Part shown: one piece after another, positions 1 to 9,299 of the stretch
Numbering within the stretch: the first letter of the stretch is position 1
How the letters are laid out: every line of letters begins with the position of its first letter
Assembly: GCF_030694375.1 (NCBI RefSeq)
Contig: NZ_JAUXYL010000038.1
Span: 186,001 to 250,000 of the forward strand
Source: Algoriphagus sp.
Lineage (GTDB): Bacteria; Bacteroidota; Bacteroidia; Cytophagales; Cyclobacteriaceae
Direction of reading: 5' to 3'
Length of the DNA: 64,000 nucleotides
Position numbers and translations under genes: made by a program
The notes under the pieces: generated by a model
Databases searched by the model: none
Told to the model about the DNA's origin: nothing
What the model saw: only the letters and a program-made list of their open reading frames with translations

Positions 1-471
1 TTTCAGACCCGGGACGATATTTACTCCAAGAATTTCTCCTTTTTCATCCACAGCTGTGAATGTCAAGGCCGTGCCAAAATCTACTATAATCACCGGTTTG
101 GCAAGTCGGGAAAATGCTGCCATTACATTACACATCAAATCACTGCCTATTTCATTTGGACGGAGCGATTTGATCGGCAATGTTTCATAGCTTTTCGCAG
201 AGATCAAATAAGGAGATTGTCCAAAGTAAGATTGGCAAAATTGATCGATAATGCTGTTGATTTCCGGGACGACGGAGCTGAACCCGATCTTTTCAATTTG
301 AGAAGCATGGATTCCATGTTCCAAAAAGTAGAGTGGGACTTTTTTGCTCAGCTGGGAAATGAGTTTCGGAGTCTTGGTTTCCAGGCGGAATTGGTTGGTC
401 CATTTTCCGCTTTTTTGATCAAAGAGTGCAAAAACAACATTGGAATTGCCGGCATCGATGGCTAAAAACAT
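1..471 (-). CDS. coaX: Type III pantothenate kinase, 3' end missing
   Basis: The first 157 codons of a type III pantothenate kinase are present; the gene runs off the left edge of the window. The enzyme phosphorylates pantothenate in the first step of coenzyme A synthesis in the cytoplasm. The N-terminus reads MFLAIDAGNSNVVFALFD, the ASKHA phosphate-binding start (Asp6-Ala-Gly-Asn). Near residue 134 a second ATPase-fold motif, VDFGTALTF, is followed by GVNIVPGLK, as in CoaX. The ATG at 471 puts DAGN at the usual distance from the start. The gene is divergent from the acetyltransferase at 543, so the 70 bp between them must hold both promoters. The call rests on recognised motifs; the missing C-terminus cannot be checked. 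Confidence 0.9.
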   Translation of the reverse strand, partial: MFLAIDAGNSNVVFALFDQKSGKWTNQFRLETKTPKLISQLSKKVPLYFLEHGIHASQIEKIGFSSVVPEINSIIDQFCQSYFGQSPYLISAKSYETLPIKSLRPNEIGSDLMCNVMAAFSRLAKPVIIVDFGTALTFTAVDEKGEILGVNIVPGLK

Positions 472-542
472 TCTGTTATCAGGTTTTGACTAATTTAGGC
501 GATCGTAAAAGTAATTCCCAAATTCAAATCCCTTTTTCGCTT

Positions 543-1022
543 ATGTATTCTCTCCGCGAAGGCAAAATTGAAGACCTCCCCCGTGTCCTCGAACTGATCA
601 AAGAACTTGCGCTCTATGAAAAAGCTCCAGAACAAGTCACCAATACCCTCGAATTGATGAAAGAAGATGGCTTTGGGTCAAATCCGATCTATGGAATGTA
701 CGTCTGTGAGAAAAATGAAACAGATCAAATCATCGGCATCGCTATCTATTATTACCGCTATTCCACTTGGAAAGGAAAAAGGCTTTACCTGGAAGATATC
801 GTGGTGACTGAATCTGAACGGGGAAATGGAGCCGGAAAACTGCTTTTTGACCGGGTCATGGCAAAGGCTTTGGAAGCCAACTGCACCGGAATGATGTGGC
901 AGGTACTGGACTGGAACGAGCCTGCGATCAATTTTTACAAAAAGTACGGAGCCACCCTCGAAGCAGGCTGGCTCAATGCGCATTTGCAGGATTACGAAAT
1001 CAGGGAATTGTTGAAAAGATAA
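543..1022 (+). CDS. GNAT N-acetyltransferase, diamine acetyltransferase-like
   Basis: A 159-residue GNAT-fold acetyltransferase. The acetyl-CoA pyrophosphate loop is RGNGAGKLL (Arg93 onward). The C-terminal stretch WNEPAINFYKKYGA matches the spermidine/thialysine acetyltransferase (SSAT-like) branch, whose members acetylate small amines. The N-terminal REGKIEDLPRVLELI is the standard beta1-alpha1 start. The frame is open further upstream, but the ATG at 543 is chosen because homology starts right there and the upstream part is shadow sequence opposite coaX. It is monocistronic, with a hairpin 17 nt downstream. The fold is certain; the substrate (polyamine, lysine analogue or other amine) is inference. 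Confidence 0.86.
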   Translation: MYSLREGKIEDLPRVLELIKELALYEKAPEQVTNTLELMKEDGFGSNPIYGMYVCEKNETDQIIGIAIYYYRYSTWKGKRLYLEDIVVTESERGNGAGKLLFDRVMAKALEANCTGMMWQVLDWNEPAINFYKKYGATLEAGWLNAHLQDYEIRELLKR

Positions 1023-1038
1023 TTGGCTGGAAGACGGT

Positions 1039-1081
1039 AGACCGGAGACGGAAGAATTCTTCGGTCTTCGGTCTCCGGTCT
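1039..1081. repeat. Inverted repeat between genes, possible transcript-end hairpin
   Basis: Perfect 11-bp arms AGACCGGAGAC (1039-1049) and GTCTCCGGTCT (1071-1081) enclose a loop that holds a second small palindrome, GAAGAATTCTTC. It sits just after the acetyltransferase stop and just before the promoter of the next gene. There is no T-tract, so it is not a classical terminator; it could block transcription or be a dispersed intergenic repeat. Confidence 0.6.
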
Positions 1082-1099
1082 TCTGTCCAAAATTAATTC

Positions 1100-1107
1100 T
1101 ACCTTTG
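1100..1107 (+). promoter_or_regulatory. -7 promoter box of the pseudouridine synthase gene
   Basis: TACCTTTG matches the Bacteroidota -7 consensus TAnnTTTG exactly and lies 9 nt before the ATG at 1117. No clear -33 TTTG is seen at the right distance. Confidence 0.65.
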
Positions 1108-1116
1108 TGATTCATT

Positions 1117-1851
1117 ATGAAAAAGAAGCCATTTTCCGTTGTCTATGAGGACAACCACCTCCTGATCGTCAATAAAGCCGCGGGCATCCTTGTTCAGGGT
1201 GATAAAACCGGTGACAAAACACTGACCGATTATTGCAAAGAATACATTGCTGAGAAATACAATAAGCCGGGAGAGGTATTCCTTCATCCGGTCCACAGAC
1301 TGGATAGGCCGGTAAGTGGATTGGTGGCTTTTGCCCGTACATCCAAGGGATTGGAGCGTATGATGGAACTCTTCCGCAAGCGGGAGATCCACAAAGTCTA
1401 TTGGGCGATTGTAAAGCGCAAGCCTCGTGAAGAGATGGGCAAACTGACGCACTACTTGACCAAAGACGAATTCAAAAATGTGGTCACCGCACACGACAGA
1501 GAAGTGCCCGGTTCGCAAAAAGCCGAGTTGAATTACAAAACTTTGGGTTATATGAATGACCACTGGCTTTTGGAAGTTCGTCCGATCTCCGGTCGTCCAC
1601 ATCAGATTCGCGTACAGTTGGCATCCATGGGTTGCCCGATTCGGGGTGATGTGAAGTATGGTTTTGCCAAGCCAAATCCGGATGCGAGCATTAACCTGCA
1701 TGCCTTTCATCTTATTTTTGTACATCCTACCCTGAAGGAGAAATTGTATATGCGAGCGGCACTTCCTGAGTCAGAATTCTGGGAGCAATTCCTTGAATTT
1801 GAAGAGCGAAGGGTGAAAGATCAGCATCTGGATAATACGTTTTCGGGGTAA
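1117..1851 (+). CDS. RluA-family RNA pseudouridine synthase
   Basis: A 244-residue pseudouridine synthase of the RluA/RluD class, which isomerises specific uridines in rRNA or tRNA. The catalytic motif HRLDR places the catalytic aspartate at residue 63. YEDNHLLIVNKAAGILVQ at the N-terminus and SGRPHQIRVQLASMGCPI in the C-terminal half are diagnostic of the family. There is no N-terminal S4 domain, which separates it from RluD proper and from RsuA. It has its own -7 box and stands alone as a transcription unit. Which RNA position it modifies cannot be read from the sequence. Confidence 0.9.
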   Translation: MKKKPFSVVYEDNHLLIVNKAAGILVQGDKTGDKTLTDYCKEYIAEKYNKPGEVFLHPVHRLDRPVSGLVAFARTSKGLERMMELFRKREIHKVYWAIVKRKPREEMGKLTHYLTKDEFKNVVTAHDREVPGSQKAELNYKTLGYMNDHWLLEVRPISGRPHQIRVQLASMGCPIRGDVKYGFAKPNPDASINLHAFHLIFVHPTLKEKLYMRAALPESEFWEQFLEFEERRVKDQHLDNTFSG

Positions 1852-2006
1852 TTAAAAAAGAAATACAGTAGAAATACCTGTGTTTTAAAGTTAGTATTTG
1901 TCTTATCCGATAGAAATGCCTCTATTATTTCGTCCGCTCTAGTGGACCTATTTCAAGTGTGTCTCCTGCCTCCGGCAGGCAAGCGCGAAGCATATCTCCA
2001 TTAACT

Positions 2007-2504
2007 ATGAAAAACCTTCTCCTTTTTCTAAGCTTCATCCTAATTCTAGGAGCCTGCACCTCACCAAACCAACCCAAAACCATCTATATCGTCCGACATG
2101 CCGAAAAGCAACTGGTAGGTGAGGATCCAGACTTAGCTTATGTAGGCGGAATTCGTGCAAAAAAACTTGCACAGATTCTTGAAGATCAGGATATCAAGCA
2201 CGTTTTTTCAACAGATTACAAACGGACCCGTTCAACAGTAGAACCTACCGCTTCAGCCGCAGGGGTCGAAATTCAGATCTATGATCCCAAAAATCACGAT
2301 GGCTTGGTGGAGCAGTTAAGAAAACTAGAAGGGAACGCGCTAGTCGTCGGTCATAGTAATACAGTGAGCCAATTGGCAAACTATTTTGTGAGTGATGGGG
2401 AGAAGTTTGCTGATCTGACGGATTTGGAATACGACTTTATCTATGTGGTGAAGTTGGAATCCAATTCTTCTTCTGTTGAGCGAAAAGTTTACAAGGATTA
2501 TTGA
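2007..2504 (+). CDS. Histidine phosphatase (SixA-like) lipoprotein
   Basis: A 165-residue exported member of the histidine phosphatase superfamily. A lipoprotein signal peptide ends in LILGAC (Cys17). The phosphohistidine motif RHAEK carries His31, and the second catalytic histidine is in VVGHSNT (His116). Members of this branch remove phosphate through a phospho-histidine intermediate. SixA itself acts on a phosphorelay protein in the cytosol, but this copy is predicted to be anchored in the envelope, so its substrate is unknown. The ATG at 2007 is chosen over an in-frame start 48 nt upstream because only it gives a clean signal peptide. Confidence 0.82.
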   Translation: MKNLLLFLSFILILGACTSPNQPKTIYIVRHAEKQLVGEDPDLAYVGGIRAKKLAQILEDQDIKHVFSTDYKRTRSTVEPTASAAGVEIQIYDPKNHDGLVEQLRKLEGNALVVGHSNTVSQLANYFVSDGEKFADLTDLEYDFIYVVKLESNSSSVERKVYKDY

Positions 2505-2615
2505 AGCCTGATTAGTTTAATTGCAAACCGTATTAAGCTTTTAGAAAATGGCATTTGAAGTCCAAACTTTATCTCGATAGTTTGAATATTACAATACAAA
2601 TTATTGACTAGTATT

Positions 2616-3644
2616 TTAATTCATTTCCAATATCTTGGTGAAATTATATTTGAGAATTTTCTCCTGAAAATGGTCAACTCCATATAAAGTTTGATCCTCT
2701 TCATCAAAACTTATTCCCATCAAATAATCAGGCGTCTCTATTACTTGTATCAAGACCCCGTCCCAGTCGAAAATTTTAATTTGGCTAGGTTTCATCACCT
2801 CGCCATATTCTGATTCAGGTTGATCGTAATAAAGGGCGAAAATGTAATCGTTTGTGACCTCTAAATCAAAATAATAATTGACTAGATCAAGGGGTTTTCC
2901 CTCCAACATTTTTACTTTTTTAACCCCTAATTCACCATCTACCTTCTTTGCATTAGTATAATCTTCATCAAAAATTAATAGACGGTCAAAATAATTAAAA
3001 GCGATTACTGATTTAGAGCCATCAGGCTTCAAGCGGAAAAAGTTATAAAAAGTAGTATAAAAATCCGTTACACTTTCTGAAACATACTCGTTGAGATCCA
3101 AGATTGGAACCGAAAATATTTCCTTTTTATTTTTTATATCAAAGCCCTTTATGAGAAAGGGTTCAGGACTTAAATAACCAAGATTACCAATAAGTAAGCT
3201 ATCATTTTTTAGCATCATATCTTGAGTTAGTCCAATTACCGGATCAACCTCATATAAATAATCTATCTCCAAAACAGAAAAGAAAAAGTCATTCACCTGA
3301 AATACTCCACCTCTAAAAACATCATACACAAATAAATTATTTGAACTTAATTGCTTGAAAAGTTTCGGTGCTGAAAATTCATCTGGGCCATTTCCATTTT
3401 TTAACCAATCCCTTAAAAATCGTTTATCCTTTTTTGAATAGACAGAAAAAAAACTTTCAGCTGAATATTTGTGAATAAATATTAGGGTGTCAAAAATGGT
3501 AACATCTAATTCTGCAACTTCATTTTGAAGAATTTGCTCACGTTCTCCTGAAATTTTTACTCTTCTTATTTGTTCAGGATTAGTACAGGATTCGATCAAG
3601 ATTATTGAACTAAAAATCAGAAACCATTTTGACACCCTCTTCAT
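2616..3644 (-). CDS. 6-bladed beta-propeller lipoprotein (locus 1)
   Basis: A 342-residue lipoprotein: basic start MKRVSKW, hydrophobic segment, then LIESC with the acylated Cys at residue 20. The rest is a run of beta-rich repeats typical of the TolB-like/6-bladed beta-propeller lipoproteins of Bacteroidota, for example the final FDEEDQTLYGVDHFQEKILK. It would sit in the envelope facing the periplasm or the surface. Its ATG overlaps the stop of the upstream peptide gene by one base (TAATG) behind an AGGAGG ribosome site, so the two are translationally coupled. An in-frame start 30 nt upstream is rejected for that reason. Base composition is more AT-rich than the flanking housekeeping genes. 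Function is not known; sensing or binding of the coupled peptide is inference. Confidence 0.72.
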   Translation of the reverse strand: MKRVSKWFLIFSSIILIESCTNPEQIRRVKISGEREQILQNEVAELDVTIFDTLIFIHKYSAESFFSVYSKKDKRFLRDWLKNGNGPDEFSAPKLFKQLSSNNLFVYDVFRGGVFQVNDFFFSVLEIDYLYEVDPVIGLTQDMMLKNDSLLIGNLGYLSPEPFLIKGFDIKNKKEIFSVPILDLNEYVSESVTDFYTTFYNFFRLKPDGSKSVIAFNYFDRLLIFDEDYTNAKKVDGELGVKKVKMLEGKPLDLVNYYFDLEVTNDYIFALYYDQPESEYGEVMKPSQIKIFDWDGVLIQVIETPDYLMGISFDEEDQTLYGVDHFQEKILKYNFTKILEMN

Positions 3645-3850
3645 TAACCTCCTATTTCTGGATTCGTTTCGCAAAAACTTGCTGCTCCAAACCCTTTGGA
3701 ATTGAACTTAATGGTACAATCTCCGCAATCATAATATGTTGCGCCAGCCTTCGCCCTAGACTCTGAGTAGCAGTTCACTTGACCAGATTTTGCAAATGAA
3801 ATTGACCCAATCGTCAAAAATGCAATCATAAATACTCTAATAATTTTCAT
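3644..3850 (-). CDS. Small secreted Cys-rich peptide, NVEALA-like (locus 1)
   Basis: A 68-residue protein with a Sec signal peptide (MKIIRVFMIAFLTIGSISFA) and a mature part of about 48 residues. The mature part has four cysteines (NCYS, DCGDC, FCETN). The layout matches the NVEALA-type peptides of Bacteroidota, which are encoded just upstream of beta-propeller lipoproteins. Here the stop TAA overlaps the ATG of the lipoprotein gene. Two more peptide/propeller pairs occur in this window (18196-18390 and 34634-34837) with different mature sequences. The cysteines suggest disulfides after export; the role is unknown. Confidence 0.7.
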   Translation of the reverse strand: MKIIRVFMIAFLTIGSISFAKSGQVNCYSESRAKAGATYYDCGDCTIKFNSKGFGAASFCETNPEIGG

Positions 3851-3943
3851 GTTTATAAAATTAGAATTTAGCCAATCATCAGCTTGGCTTTTAGCTGCGA
3901 AAAAAGATTCAACCGGTTTAAAACTTAATCTGATGTTAAGCTA

Positions 3944-3957
3944 TTTTTTTTTTTTTT
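3944..3957 (+). repeat. Homopolymer tract T14
   Basis: Fourteen consecutive T lie in the divergent region between the peptide gene (start 3850, minus) and glpD (start 4097, plus). Such tracts vary in length by slippage and could change promoter spacing, or could simply be AT-rich intergenic DNA. Apart from this tract and the glpD promoter box, nothing else is recognisable between 3851 and 4096. Confidence 0.6.
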
Positions 3958-4068
3958 GAATAATCAAAAGAAATATAAGTTTATTTCTGAAAAAATTTGG
4001 ATCTCATTAAGGTGCTAAATGATCTAAAGAAATTTATTCCGATTTTTCCATTCACGATTCAATTCCTT

Positions 4069-4075
4069 TATCTTG
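4069..4075 (+). promoter_or_regulatory. Probable -7 box of the glp genes
   Basis: TATCTTG is close to TAnnTTTG and lies 21 nt before the ATG chosen for glpD. Its presence argues against an in-frame TTG start at 4073, which would fall inside the box. Confidence 0.4.
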
Positions 4076-4096
4076 AAATCACAAGTGAAGGAACCC

Positions 4097-5662
4097 ATGA
4101 ATCGCGACGAAAACCTCAAACAACTTCAAAACAAGGAAAAGATCTGGGACATTGTTGTCATCGGAGGAGGTGCCTCAGGATTAGGCGTAGCCTTGGATGC
4201 AGTTTCCAGAGGCCTTTCCGTGGCACTTTTTGAAAAAGCAGATTTCGCCAAAGGCACTTCCAGCCGAAGTACGAAACTCCTGCATGGAGGCGTCCGATAC
4301 CTTGCTCAAGGAGATGTTTTTTTGGTATTGGAAGCACTGCGAGAGCGAGGCCGACTGATTAAGAATGCTCCTCATTTGACCCAAAATCAGGCTTTTATCA
4401 TTCCTGTTTACAACCGTTGGGATCGGATACAGTACAGCGCAGGTCTTAAGATGTATGACTACATGTCCGCCAACTTGAGCTTGGGTTCGTCAAGCTATAT
4501 TTCAAAAGAAGAAACAATCAGACGGATGCCTGGTATCAATCCCGAAGGACTTTTTGGTGGAATTGTCTATTATGACGGGCAGTTTGATGATGCTCGACTT
4601 GCGCTTTCAATCGCGCAAACTACCGATCACGCAGGAGCTATTGTGCTGAATTATACCAAGGTAAATGCGCTCGAAAAAGATGCATCGGGCAAACTCAGCG
4701 GATTGCATGTGCAGGACATGTTGAGCAAAAAGAAATATTCAATCAAGGCTCGAATGGTGGTTAATGCTACGGGAGTATTTGCTGACAAAGTTCTCCAAAT
4801 GGATAATCCCGACGCGGCGAAGACCATCCAACCTAGCCAGGGAATTCATCTGGTTTTGGATTTGGATTTTTTGGGTGGAAAAGATGCCCTGATGATTCCA
4901 AAAACCCGGGATGGTAGAGTCCTTTTTGCCGTTCCCTGGCAGGGAAAACTGGTTGTCGGGACGACCGATACCCTGCGGGAAAAAGCCAAACTCGAACCAG
5001 AGGCTTTACAGAAGGAAATAGATTTTGTATTGGAGACTGCTGCTGGATATTTGACTCGAAAGCCCACCCGAGCCGATGTCAAGTCTGTTTTTGCTGGACT
5101 TAGACCTTTGGCGCGTCCTAAAGAAGGGAGTACCAAAACCAAAGAAATCTCCCGCTCCCATAAAGTGATTGTTTCCGAAAGTGGCTTGGTGACACTCACA
5201 GGAGGAAAATGGACCACGTTTCGTAAAATGGGAGAAGATACTGTGGAGTATTTTCCAAAAATCACAGGCAAGTCCATGGACAACTCGAGATCTAAGGACA
5301 TTCTACTTCATGGCTTTACCAAGGTGATCCCAAAAGGGCATTGGGCAGTCTATGGATCGAATGCGGTCTTGATACAGGATTTGACAAAGGCAGATTCCGG
5401 TCTTTCTGAACGGATTCATCCTGAATTTCCAAATATTTTGGCTGAAGTGGTATGGGCGGTAAGACATGAGATGGCGGTCAAGATCGAGGATGTGCTTTCC
5501 CGTAGGATTCGGATGTTGATCTTGGATGCACAAGCTGCTCTTGATTCAGCGGAAAAAGTGGTGAAACTGATGGCCTCGGAACTTGGAAAGGATGAAGGCT
5601 GGATTGAAAAAGAGTTGGAAGATTTTAGAAAAGTGGCGGAGAAATATTTGATTAAGTCTTAA
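4097..5662 (+). CDS. glpD: Aerobic glycerol-3-phosphate dehydrogenase
   Basis: A 521-residue FAD-dependent glycerol-3-phosphate dehydrogenase that oxidises glycerol-3-phosphate to dihydroxyacetone phosphate and passes electrons to the quinone pool at the inner membrane. The FAD-binding motif [20 protein letters not shown] is near the N-terminus, followed by the family signature [16 protein letters not shown]. The C-terminal DAO region ([20 protein letters not shown]) is present. ATG 4097 is used; the frame is open back to a TTG at 4073, but that overlaps the promoter box. It is first in a glpD-glpK-glpF cluster, so the three products take up glycerol, phosphorylate it and feed it into glycolysis. 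Confidence 0.94.
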   Translation: MNRDENLKQLQNKEKIWDIVVIGGGASGLGVALDAVSRGLSVALFEKADFAKGTSSRSTKLLHGGVRYLAQGDVFLVLEALRERGRLIKNAPHLTQNQAFIIPVYNRWDRIQYSAGLKMYDYMSANLSLGSSSYISKEETIRRMPGINPEGLFGGIVYYDGQFDDARLALSIAQTTDHAGAIVLNYTKVNALEKDASGKLSGLHVQDMLSKKKYSIKARMVVNATGVFADKVLQMDNPDAAKTIQPSQGIHLVLDLDFLGGKDALMIPKTRDGRVLFAVPWQGKLVVGTTDTLREKAKLEPEALQKEIDFVLETAAGYLTRKPTRADVKSVFAGLRPLARPKEGSTKTKEISRSHKVIVSESGLVTLTGGKWTTFRKMGEDTVEYFPKITGKSMDNSRSKDILLHGFTKVIPKGHWAVYGSNAVLIQDLTKADSGLSERIHPEFPNILAEVVWAVRHEMAVKIEDVLSRRIRMLILDAQAALDSAEKVVKLMASELGKDEGWIEKELEDFRKVAEKYLIKS

Positions 5663-5702
5663 TTTTTTAAATCTTGATTTCCAATTAACCCCAATACCCA
5701 AA

Positions 5703-7202
5703 ATGACCCAAACCAAACCCTACCTCATGGCGCTGGATCAAGGCACGACCAGTTCCAGAGCCATTGTTTTTGATAAGCAGGGACAGATTGTCTCGGTTGC
5801 CCAAAAGGAGTTCAAGCAATATTTCCCCAATCAGGGTTGGGTGGAACACGATGCCAACGAGATCTGGACCAGCCAGTCTGCTGTGATGATCGAAGCCTTG
5901 GTTGACAAAGACATTCGTGCGGATCAAATCGCAGCAATAGGCATAACCAATCAACGTGAAACAACCATCGTTTGGGAACGCAAGACAGGGAAACCCATCC
6001 ATAAAGCCATTGTATGGCAGGATCGGAGAACAGCAGCTTTTTGCGATGAACTGAAGGAAAAAGGCCACGCTGAAATGATCGCTGAAAAGACAGGATTGAT
6101 CATTGATGCGTATTTTTCAGCAACTAAAATCCGATGGATTCTGGAAAATGTAAAAGGAGCTCGGGAAAGAGCTGAGGCAGGGGAATTGGCATTTGGTACA
6201 GTGGATTCTTGGCTGATTTGGAAACTAACTAAAGGTCAATCTCATCTGACTGACATCACAAACGCCAGTCGCACGATGCTTTTCAATATTCATTCGCAGG
6301 ACTGGGATCAGGAGCTTTTAAATCTTTTCGATATTCCAAAATCCATGCTCCCGGAAGTCAAAACTTGCAGTGAGGTGTTTTGTGAGACAGCTGGTGATGT
6401 TTTGAGCGTAAAAATACCAATAGCCGGGGTAGCAGGAGATCAACAGGCGGCACTTTTTGGGCAGCTCTGTATCGAGCCAGGTATGGCAAAGACAACTTAT
6501 GGTACAGGGTGCTTTCTGGTTATGAATACTGGAAATACTGCTGTGCGCTCCAAAAATCAGCTTTTGACAACGGTGGCTTGGAAGATCGGTGATGAAATTA
6601 ACTACGCATTGGAGGGCTCGGTTTTCATCGGTGGAGCAGCAGTCCAATGGTTGAGAGATGGCTTGGAGCTATTCAAAAAAGCATCTGAAACCGAAAAATT
6701 GGCGATGAGCCTGGAGGATAATGATGGGGTTTACTTTGTACCGGCACTTTCCGGTTTGGGAGCGCCACATTGGGATCAAAATGCGAGAGGAGCTTTTTTT
6801 GGAATTACCAGAGGGACAACTATTGCGCACATGACTCGAGCAGCCTTGGAAGCGATCGCTTATCAAGTATATGACGTGCTCAAAGCCATGGAAAAAGATA
6901 GCGGAAAACCAACCCAGGAGCTTCGGGTTGATGGTGGCGCTACTGCAAATAACTTTCTGATGCAGTTTCAGGCAGATTTATTGGGCTGCGAGATCAAGCG
7001 GCCGCAGATCATTGAGACAACAGCTATCGGTGCGGCATTTCTGGCAGGATTAGCAGTTGGATTTTGGAAAGATCGGGATGAACTTCAGGCGTTGTGGGCA
7101 GCCGATCGAAGTTTTCAACCGGAAATGGAAGTGGGAAAACAAGAGAAGCTGATTCACTTTTGGCACAAAGCAGTAGAAAGATCTAAACACTGGGTAGAAT
7201 AA
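5703..7202 (+). CDS. glpK: Glycerol kinase
   Basis: A 499-residue FGGY-family glycerol kinase, the usual length, which phosphorylates glycerol with ATP and traps it in the cell. The start [16 protein letters not shown] is the glycerol-kinase phosphate-binding loop. [16 protein letters not shown] and the C-terminal signature [16 protein letters not shown] with [19 protein letters not shown] are diagnostic. It starts 40 nt after glpD and is followed by the glycerol facilitator, so the three form one functional cluster and probably one transcript. No riboswitch or operator was recognised ahead of it. Confidence 0.96.
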   Translation: MTQTKPYLMALDQGTTSSRAIVFDKQGQIVSVAQKEFKQYFPNQGWVEHDANEIWTSQSAVMIEALVDKDIRADQIAAIGITNQRETTIVWERKTGKPIHKAIVWQDRRTAAFCDELKEKGHAEMIAEKTGLIIDAYFSATKIRWILENVKGARERAEAGELAFGTVDSWLIWKLTKGQSHLTDITNASRTMLFNIHSQDWDQELLNLFDIPKSMLPEVKTCSEVFCETAGDVLSVKIPIAGVAGDQQAALFGQLCIEPGMAKTTYGTGCFLVMNTGNTAVRSKNQLLTTVAWKIGDEINYALEGSVFIGGAAVQWLRDGLELFKKASETEKLAMSLEDNDGVYFVPALSGLGAPHWDQNARGAFFGITRGTTIAHMTRAALEAIAYQVYDVLKAMEKDSGKPTQELRVDGGATANNFLMQFQADLLGCEIKRPQIIETTAIGAAFLAGLAVGFWKDRDELQALWAADRSFQPEMEVGKQEKLIHFWHKAVERSKHWVE

Positions 7203-7260
7203 TATGAAATACCCATCGGAAAAGCTTTTTTCACAGGGCGATGGTTATCTAGGGTATTCT

Positions 7261-7277
7261 CCCGAAACAAGTTCGGG
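7261..7277. repeat. Small hairpin between glpK and glpF
   Basis: CCCGAA-ACAAG-TTCGGG, 6-bp arms with a 5-nt loop. It lies in the 113-bp gap between glpK and glpF and could moderate read-through or mRNA stability; it resembles GC-rich hairpins scattered through Cytophagales intergenic DNA. Confidence 0.5.
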
Positions 7278-7315
7278 ACAGGCTATCTGGCCTCTAAAAA
7301 ACAAATTATAAACAG

Positions 7316-8050
7316 ATGAATCCATTTATCGCGGAATTTATTGGAACTGCAATCCTGCTGCTGATGGGTACAGGGGTTGTTGCGAATGTCCTTTTACCAG
7401 GTACAAAAGGGCATGCAGGGGGCTTGATGGCAATTACTACTGCTTGGGCTTTGGGTGTATTTTGTGGAGTAGTCGTGGCAGGACCTTACAGCGGAGCACA
7501 TTTAAACCCAGTTGTGACCATTGGTTTAGGAATAGTCGGAAAATTTGACTGGGCTCTCGCACCGGGATATATGCTAGCCCAACTGGGTGGAGCCATGATG
7601 GGATCGTTTTTGACTTGGCTGATGTACCGGGATCATTTTGATTTGGAAAAAGATCCCTTATTGAAGCGTGCGCCTTTTTGCACGGATCCTGCTATCCGGA
7701 ATTTTAATACAAGTTTGACTTCTGAAATCATCGGGACATTTGTCCTGATTTTGGTGATTCTCTATATCGCTGGCGCAAAGCTGGAAGACCCAACTGGGAC
7801 CCCCATTGGCTTGGGCTCAATTGGGGCCTTACCAGTTGCTCTTTTGGTGTGGGTGATCGGCTTATCCCTTGGAGGCACGACAGGCTATGCGATCAACCCC
7901 GCCCGTGATTTGGGTCCGAGGATAATGCATCAGATTTTACCAATCACTGGAAAAGGGAGTTCAGATTGGGGATATTCTTGGGTTCCAATAGTTGGCCCGA
8001 TTATCGGAAGTGCTTTGGCTGCGGGGCTGTATTTAGTAGTCGGAGCCTGA
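7316..8050 (+). CDS. glpF: Glycerol uptake facilitator (MIP family channel)
   Basis: A 244-residue major intrinsic protein: six hydrophobic segments and two half-helix motifs. The first motif is NPV (Asn64) instead of the usual NPA; the second is NPARD (Asn194), and the Asp after Arg marks glycerol facilitators rather than water channels. It lets glycerol diffuse across the inner membrane. The position behind glpD and glpK supports glycerol as substrate. The gene starts 113 bp after glpK with a small hairpin in between, so expression may be partly uncoupled. The first-motif Ala-to-Val change is worth noting but is tolerated in this superfamily. Confidence 0.92.
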   Translation: MNPFIAEFIGTAILLLMGTGVVANVLLPGTKGHAGGLMAITTAWALGVFCGVVVAGPYSGAHLNPVVTIGLGIVGKFDWALAPGYMLAQLGGAMMGSFLTWLMYRDHFDLEKDPLLKRAPFCTDPAIRNFNTSLTSEIIGTFVLILVILYIAGAKLEDPTGTPIGLGSIGALPVALLVWVIGLSLGGTTGYAINPARDLGPRIMHQILPITGKGSSDWGYSWVPIVGPIIGSALAAGLYLVVGA

Positions 8051-8185
8051 AAATGTGATATTTGGGGATCGTAATCGCCAAATATTCAATTCTTGAAAAT
8101 TCTCTTAATCCGTCCAACTTTTGGGGGCTAGTCCAATCATGTTGGGGCTGTCATTTTCTAGCTTCTTGTCCCTCGCACCTTGCCT

Positions 8186-9172
8186 CTAAGAAAACATCTC
8201 CTCAATCAGCTCGGTATAAAACTCCTTAATGCTTTTCCCTGTTGCTTTCACCTGTTGTGAAATCAGGCTTGTCTCAGTCTGTCCTGGGACGGTGTTAATC
8301 TCAATGAAATAGAACTTTCCTGTCTCCTGCTGTAGAAAGTAGTCGACCCGGACAGCGCCTTTGCAGTTCAGTTTTTCATAGACTTTGGTCACGATCCTGC
8401 CGACTCGCTCGACTTCCTCTTCGGTCATTCTCCCGGGAGTGATTTCCTCACAGACTCCCGGAACATATTTGGCCTCGTAGTCAAAAAACTCCTTGCTGCT
8501 CACAATTTCTGTCGCGGGAAGTACGGTGATTTGGCCTTTCCCTTTAAAAATCCCGATCGAAAACTCCCGTCCAGATACAAACTCTTCTACCAAAACCTGA
8601 GCGTCCTCAGCAAAAGCCTTTCCTAAGGCTTCCGGCAATTCTTCCCAAGTTTTTACTTTGCTCATTCCGATAGAGCTCCCGCCGTTATTGGGCTTGATAA
8701 AAAGTGGCAAAGTCAGACTATCGGCAATTTTCGAGGCGTTTTCAACCACATTTTCAAAAAGCTGGATCGATCTAGCCACGTTCAATTCAGGAATATCCTG
8801 AACAATTGCTTTGGTGTAGCCCTTATTCATCGTGATCGCCGAAGTCAGTTGATCACAAGTGGTATATGGAATGCCGAGCATGTCAAAATATCCAGCCAAT
8901 TTACCGTCCTCTCCCGGCGAGCCGTGGAGGATATTGAAAACACCGTCAAACTTGACTTTTTCATCTCCTATTGTGATGCTGAAGTCATTCAGATCCACGG
9001 GAATTTTTTCTCCTGAAGCACAGACGAAGTGCCAATCGCCCGGATACACGAAAATTTTGTAGACATCATACCGATCTCTGTCAATAGTTTTTTCTACAAC
9101 TGCTGCACTTTTAAGTGAGATGACAGATTCACCGGTAAAGCCCCCGGTAACCAAGGCAATTTTTTTCTTCAT
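8186..9172 (-). CDS. ddl: D-alanine--D-alanine ligase
   Basis: A 328-residue ATP-grasp ligase that joins two D-alanines for peptidoglycan precursors in the cytosol. The start KKKIALVTGGFTGE is the Ddl N-terminal glycine loop, NILHGSPGEDGKLAGYFDM is the family HG.xGEDG signature, and FIKPNNGGSSIGMSK and the C-terminal FYFIEINTVPGQTETSL carry ATP- and metal-binding residues. The frame extends 51 nt upstream, but ATG 9172 aligns with the family start. It stands divergent from the peptidase gene at 9300, away from any mur cluster. Substrate preference (D-Ala-D-Ala versus D-Ala-D-Lac or -Ser) cannot be settled by eye. Confidence 0.9.
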   Translation of the reverse strand: MKKKIALVTGGFTGESVISLKSAAVVEKTIDRDRYDVYKIFVYPGDWHFVCASGEKIPVDLNDFSITIGDEKVKFDGVFNILHGSPGEDGKLAGYFDMLGIPYTTCDQLTSAITMNKGYTKAIVQDIPELNVARSIQLFENVVENASKIADSLTLPLFIKPNNGGSSIGMSKVKTWEELPEALGKAFAEDAQVLVEEFVSGREFSIGIFKGKGQITVLPATEIVSSKEFFDYEAKYVPGVCEEITPGRMTEEEVERVGRIVTKVYEKLNCKGAVRVDYFLQQETGKFYFIEINTVPGQTETSLISQQVKATGKSIKEFYTELIEEMFS

Positions 9173-9213
9173 GGCTGGAAAAATTAAGGTTACGAAATAG
9201 CTTATTTTCCGTT

Positions 9214-9249
9214 TACCCTCCAAGGGTTTCGAAACGCATGGAGGGTTTT
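9214..9249. repeat. Dispersed palindromic repeat, copy 1
   Basis: An imperfect palindrome, ACCCTCCAAGGGTTTCGAAA continuing into CGCATGGAGGGTTT, between the divergent ddl and peptidase genes. A nearly identical copy lies at 26176-26209 between two co-directional genes. As this copy is upstream of both flanking genes it is not simply a terminator. Confidence 0.7.
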
Positions 9250-9299
9250 ATATATTCGCCCAGATTTACCACAAGAATTTTACCCAAAATTTCAAGGAT

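Noticed and set aside
1099..1725. Long minus-strand frame opposite the pseudouridine synthase
   Set aside because: It overlaps a clearly homologous gene over its whole length and shows no family resemblance or start signal.
4846..5301. Minus-strand frame of 151 codons inside glpD
   Set aside because: Antisense to strongly conserved glpD sequence; low-complexity composition typical of shadow frames.
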